A stretch of 64,000 nt of DNA from NCBI RefSeq assembly GCF_002104765.1, contig NZ_NCXM01000031.1, forward strand, positions 1 to 64,000, read 5' to 3'. Source of the stretch: Mycolicibacterium vulneris (GTDB taxonomy: Bacteria; Actinomycetota; Actinomycetes; Mycobacteriales; Mycobacteriaceae). This document shows positions 41,977-49,558 of the stretch, one piece after another. The notes below the pieces were generated by a model that made no database searches, was not told where the DNA came from, and saw nothing but the letters and a program-made list of their open reading frames with translations. The position numbers and the translations under genes were made by a program. Each line of letters opens with the position of its first letter. The first letter of the stretch is position 1.

Positions 41977-42692
41977 GAAACGTCCTCCTCATCCACGTGG
42001 CTGATCGCCGTTCCGGCGTGTACCAGTACCAACTCGCCGGCAGCGACCGGGTCGACGAGCGTGGTGACCACGTCCTCGATCCCCCGGGCGGTGCGCACCC
42101 TAGCCTGTCCGTCGACCGAAGCGCTCACCACTTCGCCGAGCCGGCCCTCGTCGCTGCACGTGACACAGACTTCGTCACCGGGTTTGGGTTTGAGCAGCCC
42201 GGAGTGTTCGAAGCACACGTGGGTCAGCTCCCACAGCAGGTGGTAGAACAGCACGAAGCCACCGGTGGCGGGCACGCGCGGGTCGGGATCGTCCAGCCAC
42301 AGCACGTGATCGGCCGCGGCGGCCGGGGGTGCGTCGCCGCTGCCAATCCAGATCGTGGTGGCGCCCCAGGCCGGGGCGCGGCGCATCACCGAGCGCACGT
42401 CGGCATTGTCCGCACCGGAGATCGCGATCACGATGTCGCCGGGGCGCACCGACACCCGCACCAGGTCCACCAGATCGGGCCCGGTCAACGCCACGGCCGG
42501 CAGGGCGCGCTTGCCCATGATCACCGGGTGGACGAATTCGACCGCGACGTGCAGCGCATGAGGTTCCCACGACGGCGCGATGGACCACATGGTGGCGCCC
42601 GCGGCGAATCGCTTGGCCAGCGTCAGGGCGGTGGCGGCGAGGTCTTCGGCCAGTTCCGCGCTCAGGCCGCGATCGATGGCGGTGGTGATCAT
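41973..42692 (-). CDS. SIS-like domain fused to a HypC-like domain
   Basis: A 239-residue protein. Residues about 1-165 resemble a SIS sugar-phosphate fold (GDIVIAISGADNADVRSVMR, ATTIWIGSGD). Residues 172-239 form a HypC/HupF-type beta-barrel: GDEVCVTCSDEGRLGEVVSA, then GELVLVHAGTAISHVDEEDV, the HypC end signature. It lacks the N-terminal MC, since the barrel is internal; a CVTC pair stands at its start. It overlaps hypF (ATGA) and the next SIS gene (ATGA). I infer an adaptor linking HypC-type iron transfer to a SIS module. Confidence 0.78.
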   Translation of the reverse strand: MITTAIDRGLSAELAEDLAATALTLAKRFAAGATMWSIAPSWEPHALHVAVEFVHPVIMGKRALPAVALTGPDLVDLVRVSVRPGDIVIAISGADNADVRSVMRRAPAWGATTIWIGSGDAPPAAAADHVLWLDDPDPRVPATGGFVLFYHLLWELTHVCFEHSGLLKPKPGDEVCVTCSDEGRLGEVVSASVDGQARVRTARGIEDVVTTLVDPVAAGELVLVHAGTAISHVDEEDVS

Positions 42693-45070
42693 CGCGTCAA
42701 CCCCTCCTCCTGCGCGGTCAGCACCGAGACCGCGGCCTGCCCCAGGGCCAGCCCGCCGTCGTTCGGTGGCACGACGTGATGTGTGAGCACTTCAAACCCG
42801 TTCTGCCGCAGCCGCGTACGGCAGGCGTCCAGCAACAGGACGTTCTGGAACACCCCGCCGGTGAGGCCCACCAGCGTGGTGCCGTCCGCCACCTGGATGA
42901 CGACCTCGGCAACGGCGTCGGCGACGGCTTGGTGAAACGCCGCGGCCAGCAACGCCGGTCGTGTTCCGGCGTACAGCGCCGCGACCATCGTCTGCACCAT
43001 CGTGGCCGGATCGATCACCCCGTCAGGGCCCACCGTCAGGGGCAACGACGGCCGCGTGCGGGTTTCGCCGGGCGACTGCGCCAGTGCCTCGAGTTCGATC
43101 GCGGCCTGCCCTTCGTAGTCGATGCGATGCCGCACCCCGAGCAGGGAGGCGACCGCGTCGAACAGGCGGCCCATGCTCGAACAGGGCACGCAGCCCGCCC
43201 CGGTCTCCAATTGTGAACGGGTGAGCCGCAGTTCGTCGGCGGTCGCGGCGGCCACCGGCGCCAGGTCGGGGGTCCAGTCGATGTCGGCCATCCAGAGCTG
43301 GGACAGCGCCATCCGCCACGGATTGCGCACCGCCGCGTCGCCACCGGGCAGCGGTACCGCCGACAGGTGGCCGGCCCGAACGAAACGATGGCTACGGCTG
43401 TCGAGAGTGAGGATCTCACCGCCCCAAATGGTTTCGTCGCAGCCGTAACCGGTGCCGTCGAACGAGACCCCGACGATGGGTTCGCCGAGGCGCCCGTGTT
43501 CGGCCAGCAGCGACACCACATGGGCGTGATGGTGCTGGACCAGATCCAGCGGACGCTCGTCCGCACGACGCTCTGCCCAGCTCCGGGTGTGATAGCCGGG
43601 ATGCAGGTCGGCGGCCAAACGCGCGGGCCGCCCGCGAATTTCGCTGAGCTGGCTCACCGCCCGCTCGAACGCGCGCAGCGTCTCCCAGGTGGCCATGTCG
43701 CCGATGTGTCCGGACAGGTAGGCCCGGCGGCCGTCGGTGAGGCAGAAGGTGTTTTTCAATTCGCCGCCCACGGCCAGCACGGCGGGGCCCTCGAGCTTCA
43801 AGTCGATCGGCAGCGGCGCGTAGCCGCGGGATCGGCGGATCGGCAGCTCGTGGGCACCCTCCTCGTCGTGCACGATGCGCACCACCGAGTCGTCGCACGG
43901 CACGTGAATCGGCCGGTCGTGGTCGAGCACCGCATCGCACAAAGCGGCAGGAGGCCGCAGAAGTCTGCGCGCGGCATCGTCGTCGGTGAAGCAGATGGGC
44001 TCATCGGAGCGGTTGGCGCTGGTCAGCACCAGCGCATCGGGCCCCGGTCCGGAGCCGCCGGGTACCGGCGCCAGCAGCAGGTGATGAACGGGGGAGTACG
44101 GCAGCATCAGCCCCAGCAGCGGGCTGCCGGGCGCGACGCCATCGGCGACCGGCGCGCCGGCGCGCCGCCGCAGCAAAACGATCGGGCGGGCCGGACCGGA
44201 CAGCACCGCTGCCTCGGCGGCGTCCAGGTGGGCGTAGCGGCGCGCCACGTCGAGGTCGCGCACCAGCATGGCAAAGGGCTTGGCGCCGCGCGCTTTCCGT
44301 CTCCGCAACGCGGCGACCGCCGCCTCGTCGTTGACGGCGCAGGCCAGGTGATAGCCGCCGACGCCCTTGATGGCCACCACGGCGCCGGACGCCAGGGCGC
44401 CCTGGGTGGCGGTCAGCGCGGCGTCCGAGCCGCTCACCCGCCCAGCCGGCGACGCGAACCACAGGCTCGGCCCGCAGTCCGGGCAGGCAATCGGCTGCGC
44501 GTGGAATCGGCGATCTGCCGGATCATGGTATTCGGTGGTGCAGCGCGCACACATGTCGAACCGCGACATCGTGGTGGCCGGCCGGTCGTAGGGCAGCTCG
44601 GTGATAATGGTGAACCGCGGCCCGCAGTTGGTGCACGTCACGAACGGGTGCCGGTAACGCCGGTCGAGCGGGTCGAACAGTTCGGCGACGCAGTCGTCGC
44701 ACACCGCGATGTCGGGCGGGATGGGGGTGGTCGTGCCGGCGGCCAATCGGCTTGGCACGATCAGGAATTCGGGTGGGCACGCGGGATCGGCGGCGACGTC
44801 GGCGAACCGTACCTCGGCGATCCGCGCCAGCGGCGGCGCCTCGGCGCACAGCCGGCGCCCGAATTCCGCCACCGCGGCGGGCAGGCCTTGCACCTCGAGG
44901 AAGACCGCACTCGAGTCGTTACCGACGAATCCGGCCAGGCCCAGCTCGGTTGCGATCCGATGCACGAACGGACGGAAGCCGACCCCCTGTACCACGCCGG
45001 TCACCATGACGCGCTGCCGCACTTGGGTGTCAGGGGGGCGGGGCCGCAACAGCAGGGGGGTGTCGGTCAT
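42689..45070 (-). CDS. hypF: Carbamoyltransferase HypF
   Basis: A 793-residue HypF, which moves the carbamoyl group of carbamoyl phosphate to the HypE Cys. Domains in order: acylphosphatase (VTGVVQGVGFRPFVHRIA, 23-110), two CxxC-x18-CxxC zinc fingers (CDDC/CTNC and CARC/CPDC, 125-210), YrdC-like (KGVGGYHLACAVND to about 400), Kae1-like with QHHHAHVVSLLAEHG and the final NDGGLALGQA. Full length. Starts 1 bp after the hypC copy 2 stop. Confidence 0.95.
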   Translation of the reverse strand: MTDTPLLLRPRPPDTQVRQRVMVTGVVQGVGFRPFVHRIATELGLAGFVGNDSSAVFLEVQGLPAAVAEFGRRLCAEAPPLARIAEVRFADVAADPACPPEFLIVPSRLAAGTTTPIPPDIAVCDDCVAELFDPLDRRYRHPFVTCTNCGPRFTIITELPYDRPATTMSRFDMCARCTTEYHDPADRRFHAQPIACPDCGPSLWFASPAGRVSGSDAALTATQGALASGAVVAIKGVGGYHLACAVNDEAAVAALRRRKARGAKPFAMLVRDLDVARRYAHLDAAEAAVLSGPARPIVLLRRRAGAPVADGVAPGSPLLGLMLPYSPVHHLLLAPVPGGSGPGPDALVLTSANRSDEPICFTDDDAARRLLRPPAALCDAVLDHDRPIHVPCDDSVVRIVHDEEGAHELPIRRSRGYAPLPIDLKLEGPAVLAVGGELKNTFCLTDGRRAYLSGHIGDMATWETLRAFERAVSQLSEIRGRPARLAADLHPGYHTRSWAERRADERPLDLVQHHHAHVVSLLAEHGRLGEPIVGVSFDGTGYGCDETIWGGEILTLDSRSHRFVRAGHLSAVPLPGGDAAVRNPWRMALSQLWMADIDWTPDLAPVAAATADELRLTRSQLETGAGCVPCSSMGRLFDAVASLLGVRHRIDYEGQAAIELEALAQSPGETRTRPSLPLTVGPDGVIDPATMVQTMVAALYAGTRPALLAAAFHQAVADAVAEVVIQVADGTTLVGLTGGVFQNVLLLDACRTRLRQNGFEVLTHHVVPPNDGGLALGQAAVSVLTAQEEGLTR

Positions 45071-45071
45071 G

Positions 45072-45338
45072 TCAGCCGGCCTCCGGGTGGGGTGTCAGGT
45101 CGGTGCGCCCGCGTCCCATCAACTCCAGGCCGGCCATGGCCTGTTCGGCCCCGGCCTGATCCGTCTTCTCGACGACGAAGCCCATGTGGATGATCACCCA
45201 GTCGCCGGGCGCGAACGTCTCGTCCGGCAACATGCCGACGTTGACCTTGCGTTGTTCACCGGCGACATCGACGAGTGCGAGCTGGCCCTCGTAACCGTCC
45301 AGCATTGCGACGACCTGCCCCGGTATGCCCAAACACAT
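45072..45338 (-). CDS. hypC: Hydrogenase chaperone HypC (copy 2)
   Basis: An 88-residue HypC paralogue, MCLGIPGQVVAM at the start and GDWVIIHMGFVVEKTD in the core. It sits directly after the endopeptidase gene and before hypF, closer to the structural genes than copy 1, so it may be the HupF-like chaperone for the large subunit while copy 1 pairs with HypD. That split is inference. Confidence 0.92.
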   Translation of the reverse strand: MCLGIPGQVVAMLDGYEGQLALVDVAGEQRKVNVGMLPDETFAPGDWVIIHMGFVVEKTDQAGAEQAMAGLELMGRGRTDLTPHPEAG

Positions 45339-45341
45339 GGC

Positions 45342-45839
45342 TCAGCACCCCTTTTCGGCTGCCGAGGTTGTGGCGCTGTGTAAGGCCGCGACGATCTCCT
45401 CCACCGCCCGTGCCGCCCGTGGGACGGCCTGTGCGACGGGTTCGGTCAGCCCGATGCCCTCCTGGACGCTGCCCGCCTCGCACCCGACGACCACGGTGTA
45501 GGGCGGATGGCCGCCCAGCGCCCGCAGGCTGGCGAAGACCGCGGCGGGATCCATGCTGTGTCCGTCGAGGCCGTTCGTCTCGGGCGACCAATCGTGGTCG
45601 GCCTGAAAGATGTGCAACGTGCCGGGATGGCCCTGGCTGGGCACGGCGTCGACCAGGACCAGCGTGTCCCACTCTTCGAGCAGGTCATAGGCCAGGTGCA
45701 TGCCCCGGATTCCGTAGTCGATGACCTGGACCGTCGGATCGTCCTGGGGCAGTTCGGCATTGCGGATCACCTCGGAGCCGAACCCGTCGTCGCCCAGGAA
45801 GATGTTGCCGATCCCGGCTACCAGGATGCGCGTCGTCAT
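45342..45839 (-). CDS. Hydrogenase maturation endopeptidase (HycI/HupD type)
   Basis: A 165-residue nickel-dependent protease that removes the C-terminal peptide of the large subunit after metal insertion. Motifs: GIGNIFLGDDGFGSEV (metal Glu/Asp), LVLVDAVPS (Asp) and GLDGHSMDP (His). The ATG at 45839 gives the canonical N-terminus MTTRILVAGIGN; the longer frame is not conserved. The likely target is the large-subunit tail after DPCLPCGVH. Confidence 0.92.
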   Translation of the reverse strand: MTTRILVAGIGNIFLGDDGFGSEVIRNAELPQDDPTVQVIDYGIRGMHLAYDLLEEWDTLVLVDAVPSQGHPGTLHIFQADHDWSPETNGLDGHSMDPAAVFASLRALGGHPPYTVVVGCEAGSVQEGIGLTEPVAQAVPRAARAVEEIVAALHSATTSAAEKGC

Positions 45840-45856
45840 GGTGGTACTCGCGTCGG

Positions 45857-45976
45857 TTACATCCGCCTCAACTTGAGATAGCGGCGGGCATCCGGCACCG
45901 ATATCACGCCGAACACCACCGCGACCGCGGCCACCAGCGCTACGAGGGCGATGAAGATCCAACCTAGGACTTCCAT
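45857..45976 (-). CDS. 39-residue single-pass membrane peptide (DUF6893-like)
   Basis: A very short gene with a strong AAAGGAG ribosome-binding site 6 bp before its ATG. The peptide is one hydrophobic helix (MEVLGWIFIALVALVAAVAV, positions 1-20) then SVPDARRYLKLRRM, a basic amphipathic tail. It resembles small actinobacterial proteins described as DUF6893 (from memory). It lies between the endopeptidase and the 446-residue protein. It may tether part of the hydrogenase assembly to the membrane; that is a guess from topology and position. Confidence 0.75.
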   Translation of the reverse strand: MEVLGWIFIALVALVAAVAVVFGVISVPDARRYLKLRRM

Positions 45977-45988
45977 GGTGAACTCCTT

Positions 45989-47329
45989 TCAGAGGTTTGT
46001 GCTGTGCTGCGATTGCAGCGGTTCGACTTCGTCGGGGGAGAAGTACAGGTAGCGGCCGTACCAGTCGTGCAGCTCCGCGGCCGGGTCCTCGTCGACGACG
46101 ACGCCCACGTGCTTATTGCCCTCGACGTCCTCATGCACCGATGTGACGCGGGCGGTCTTGCCGGCGACGAAGATGTCCTGCGCGTCGGCGTTGCGCCGCG
46201 GCCGCAGCCGGACCTTGCTGCCCCGCGCTATCCGGACCCCGTTCACCAGCACCGCGTCGATCTCGGGCCGGACGGCATTGTCGGCCAGTGGATCCCACCA
46301 ATCGACGCCGTCGGGGATCTCGGGCACCAGGCCGGCGGAGACGTTGAGCCCGTGCGGGTCGCGCAGCACGCCGTGCAGTCGTGCCATGGCCTCCGGCGAC
46401 ATTGCGTCGCATTCGTCGATGATTCGCGCGGCCCGCGGGTCGGTCGCGCGGGCCTGCGCCTTCTCGTCGTCGGTCATGGTCATCACGCGCAGCGTGAGGA
46501 TCTCGTCGATCTCCGTGCAGTCGTACAGGGCGGTGTCGCTCTGTTCGGCGACCTCGGGGTGGTCGTAGAGGATGATCGGTGAGATCAGCAGCATGTCGTC
46601 GGCACCCGGGGGCCCGGCCAGCACCGGGAAGCAGCGGTGCCGCCCGCAGCGGGACACCGCATCGGTCGCGGCCTGCGGCGGCTCGAGCAGCGAGATGAAC
46701 CGGCCGCCAACCACTTCGGCGATGAGGTGCGTTCCGATCATGGATCGCGCGATCACTGAGTTTTTATCGTCATGTGCGCTTACGGCCGCACCGGTGTTGG
46801 CGACCCGCACCGAGACCCGGCGCAGGTCGCCGTCGGGCTCGCTGGTGACGGTCAGTTCGCCCCGTATCTCGTGTCGTTCGCGAACCAGCCGGCCGCCGTC
46901 CAAGGTTTCGATGTCGGTTGCCGCGCCGGCCGTCACCGGCAGTGACCAGGGCTGATCGCCGAACGCCAGGGGGCCGAAGGAAATCTCGCATTCCACGGCT
47001 TCATCCCAGGTCAGCCACGACCCGGCCGGGGTACGGAGCTCGTCGACGGGAACGAAATCACCGTCGCCGGTGGCTCGTTCGGCCCGCCGGCGCTGCAACT
47101 GCAGGAAGCGCACCACCAGCGTCAGCGCCCGGGCGTCGTCGACCAGGAAATCCGCGGACAGGGTGTCGTCTTCGCCCAGGCCGGCCCCGGCCGCGCCGGA
47201 CGGACCCAAAACGCCGAACTGCCAACGTGATTGGTTCTTGCTCGACGTCCCCCGATACGGGTACAGCAGATAGCCCTCGTAGAGCACCGCGTCGGCGACG
47301 GCGCGGGCCCGATCCCAGCTCGATGTCAT
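45989..47329 (-). CDS. Conserved hydrogenase-locus protein, 446 residues
   Basis: A soluble protein starting at ATG 47329, which overlaps the upstream stop (ATGA). Conserved-looking parts: VADAVLYEGYLLYPYRG near the start, SRWQFGVLGP, a middle CGRHRCFPVL block, and a C-terminal 75-residue beta-rich domain with GSKVRLRPRR-ADAQDIFVAG that looks like a small barrel with a metal-free HypC-like or KOW-like shape. Families of this kind occur in Huc-type loci. No enzymatic motif seen; probably assembly or scaffolding. Confidence 0.72.
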   Translation of the reverse strand: MTSSWDRARAVADAVLYEGYLLYPYRGTSSKNQSRWQFGVLGPSGAAGAGLGEDDTLSADFLVDDARALTLVVRFLQLQRRRAERATGDGDFVPVDELRTPAGSWLTWDEAVECEISFGPLAFGDQPWSLPVTAGAATDIETLDGGRLVRERHEIRGELTVTSEPDGDLRRVSVRVANTGAAVSAHDDKNSVIARSMIGTHLIAEVVGGRFISLLEPPQAATDAVSRCGRHRCFPVLAGPPGADDMLLISPIILYDHPEVAEQSDTALYDCTEIDEILTLRVMTMTDDEKAQARATDPRAARIIDECDAMSPEAMARLHGVLRDPHGLNVSAGLVPEIPDGVDWWDPLADNAVRPEIDAVLVNGVRIARGSKVRLRPRRNADAQDIFVAGKTARVTSVHEDVEGNKHVGVVVDEDPAAELHDWYGRYLYFSPDEVEPLQSQHSTNL

Positions 47330-47985
47330 CGCGTCACCTCGTGATCGACGGTGGCATCCAGCAACGAGGTGACCGCGTGGTCGAAGTCGAGCATTCCATG
47401 GGCCGACTTGTATCCGGCCAATTCCGTGATGGTCTCGTGGCTCAGCCGAATCCACCCGCTGTTGGGATAGTGCTGTGCGATCAGGTCGCGCCAGACCGTG
47501 ACCGGCATGGCGTAGTTGTCCTCACAGTCCCACGACACCTGCTGAACCGAGAACCCGCGCTCGGAGTTGACGAAAACCGTCCCGCTGAACAGGAACTGCA
47601 GGGGCACCGCCCCGTCGCGCAGCGCGTGCAAGTATTTGGCCGCGGCGACCTCGAAGTCGTAGGTGCAATCCAGGGACAGGTTCGCGGTCGTGTGACCGGT
47701 GAAGCCCGGCACCATCGCGGTGCAGTGCTGCCAGAGGAAGGTGCGTTGGGTGCTGGCCCAGCGTTCGCGGCCGCCGAACAAATCCATCAGCCCGGCGGCT
47801 TCGTCGTCGGAGTAGGTACGGCGCAGCGGCTCGATGCGGACCTGGCAGCGCAGGGCGATCGCGTGCACCGGGTCGTCGCCGCCCGCGGTGACGCCGACGC
47901 GGGCGGTGAGCACCGGGCTGACGGTGTACGGTTCGGCGGTCACGTCCAGAACCTCGAAGCTCACGTTCATCGGCGGGGCGTTCAT
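47326..47985 (-). CDS. Conserved hydrogenase-locus protein (DUF6084-like)
   Basis: A 219-residue soluble protein. The ATG at 47985 overlaps the upstream stop by ATGA, and the stop overlaps the next gene by ATGA. Features: a beta-sandwich-like start (FEVLDVTAEPYTVSPVLTAR), ALRCQVRIEPLRRTYSDDEA, WASTQRTFLWQHCTAMVPGF, and DCTYDFEVAAAKYLHALRDG. The family (DUF6084, from memory) is seen next to group 2a hydrogenases. Function unknown. Confidence 0.75.
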   Translation of the reverse strand: MNAPPMNVSFEVLDVTAEPYTVSPVLTARVGVTAGGDDPVHAIALRCQVRIEPLRRTYSDDEAAGLMDLFGGRERWASTQRTFLWQHCTAMVPGFTGHTTANLSLDCTYDFEVAAAKYLHALRDGAVPLQFLFSGTVFVNSERGFSVQQVSWDCEDNYAMPVTVWRDLIAQHYPNSGWIRLSHETITELAGYKSAHGMLDFDHAVTSLLDATVDHEVTR

Positions 47986-48626
47986 CGCGGTATCTTTGCG
48001 GCGCGGGCGGCGAGCCGGTCGAAGAAGCCGTCGATGAATTCGCGGGCCTGCTGGCCGCCGTCGAAGCCGCGCCACAACATGCGCAGGCGTCCGACGAATT
48101 CGTAGCAGGCGTCGATCGGGACCAGATACGTTTGTGGCGCCGGTAATTCGCCATCCTGGGCGGTGTCGGCGACCCGGACCAGCAACGCCTCCACGTCGTC
48201 GGCCAGCAGGCTCACCCGCGGGTCGGCGCGGCGGATGGTCTCCCAAACCTCCATGTCCAGCTCGGATTCGGTTGCCCCGGCCGGTCCCGGGTAGAACGCG
48301 ACGGTGTGTCCTAGGTCGGAGTTGGTGAAGAAGAAGGCCACCCCGACCGGGATCTGCAGTGCCTCCCACACCAGGCGATCCAGCGCGAAATCGGGAAACG
48401 ACAGATACCGGTCCGGCACCGCACGGTACCGCAGGTCGGCTTCCGAGTCAGTGAACAGCAGATAACAGGCGCGGCAGACGCACATGAGTTGACGGCCAGC
48501 CACGTTGACTACGTGCTGGTGCTCGTCGGCGATCGACTCCGCACACATCTCACAGCGCTCACCCGCCGGCTCGGGAGTGCGCCGGTCGCTCCTGATACGG
48601 GCCAGGACATCGAACGGGGTACTCAT
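47982..48626 (-). CDS. Conserved hydrogenase-locus protein with Cys motifs (DUF5947-like)
   Basis: A 214-residue protein. Two Cys pairs near the N-terminus, GERCEMCAESI and CVCRACYLLF (about residues 25-56), look like a zinc ribbon or Fe-S site. The rest includes IPVGVAFFFTNSDLGHTVAF and YLVPIDACYEFVGRLRMLWRG. It overlaps both neighbours by 4 bp. Such proteins (DUF5947, from memory) accompany Huc loci. A role in cluster delivery or nickel handling is possible, not shown. Confidence 0.75.
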   Translation of the reverse strand: MSTPFDVLARIRSDRRTPEPAGERCEMCAESIADEHQHVVNVAGRQLMCVCRACYLLFTDSEADLRYRAVPDRYLSFPDFALDRLVWEALQIPVGVAFFFTNSDLGHTVAFYPGPAGATESELDMEVWETIRRADPRVSLLADDVEALLVRVADTAQDGELPAPQTYLVPIDACYEFVGRLRMLWRGFDGGQQAREFIDGFFDRLAARAAKIPR

Positions 48627-49555
48627 GCCGGCGCGCCCGTCACGTCGGCCGGCAATGCCACCGACAGCAGGCCGTCGCGGGTCAGCAACGGAATCGGATC
48701 GAGATGGCCCGCCGAACCGCCGGCCGCGTCGGCTCCGGCATGGACGACGTCGAAATCCGTTCCACAGCCCGCACAGCGCAGCATCCGACTGTGCAGTTGC
48801 GAACCCGCCAGCGAGTCATCACACACCGGGCAGTGATCCCGGTAGGCGAACGTCTGGTCACCGACCCGGCAGGCCAGCACGGTCGCCCCGTCGATCGCGA
48901 AACCCGCGACTTCGCCGGGCGCCAACTCGGCCAGCTCGGGCGCCGGGTGCCAGGCGGTCGGTCTATGACCGTTCGAATGCAGGTGTGCCAGTAGCGATTC
49001 GGCGGGAATGACACTCGCCGGGGTGGTCGTGGCTTCGGCGGTCACCACCTCGATCGAGGAGATCTCCGGCGCCGCCGCGCGAACCGCATCCTGTACGGCC
49101 AGCTCCAGCGTCACCGTCGACGACGGGCAGGTCTTACAACTGCCCCGGAAAGCCAGCCGCACGGTGAGTTCTTCCGGGTGTCCGCCCGGAACGACCTCGA
49201 GCAGGTCGACGTCTCCACCGTGCGAACCCAAGTAGGGCCGCACCCGATCCAGCGCGTCGGAGACCCTGCGGTGCACATCGTGCGGATGTAGGCCGTGCAC
49301 CAGGAGCAGGCTGGCCACCAGGTCGTCGGTGGCCAGCCGCTCGACCAGCCCCCGGTGCGGTCCGGGATCGTCGGCCATGCGGATGATCCGCTCCAGCCCG
49401 GCGCCGTAAAGCCCGACTACCTCGCGAACCAGTTGCTGGGCACGGTCATACGCGGCGGTCCCACTTGCTGCGCAGGAATCGAGCAGTGTCTGGATCCGAT
49501 CGCCCGCTGTGCGCCATTGCGTGTCGGTCTCGGGGTTCTCCGGGCGATCCGCCAT
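48623..49555 (-). CDS. NifU-like protein with C-terminal four-cysteine domain
   Basis: A 310-residue fusion. Residues about 105-180 are the NifU C-terminal Fe-S scaffold (LGSHGGDVDLLEVVPGG, GSCKTCPSSTVTLE with the CxxC). Residues 205-310 resemble a Rieske-type ferredoxin fold, but the ligands are CPVC and CAGC, with four Cys rather than two Cys plus two His, so rubredoxin or zinc binding is more likely. It starts 3 bp after the large-subunit stop. Likely role: cluster assembly or electron transfer for the small subunit. Confidence 0.8.
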   Translation of the reverse strand: MADRPENPETDTQWRTAGDRIQTLLDSCAASGTAAYDRAQQLVREVVGLYGAGLERIIRMADDPGPHRGLVERLATDDLVASLLLVHGLHPHDVHRRVSDALDRVRPYLGSHGGDVDLLEVVPGGHPEELTVRLAFRGSCKTCPSSTVTLELAVQDAVRAAAPEISSIEVVTAEATTTPASVIPAESLLAHLHSNGHRPTAWHPAPELAELAPGEVAGFAIDGATVLACRVGDQTFAYRDHCPVCDDSLAGSQLHSRMLRCAGCGTDFDVVHAGADAAGGSAGHLDPIPLLTRDGLLSVALPADVTGAPA

Positions 49556-49558
49556 GTG

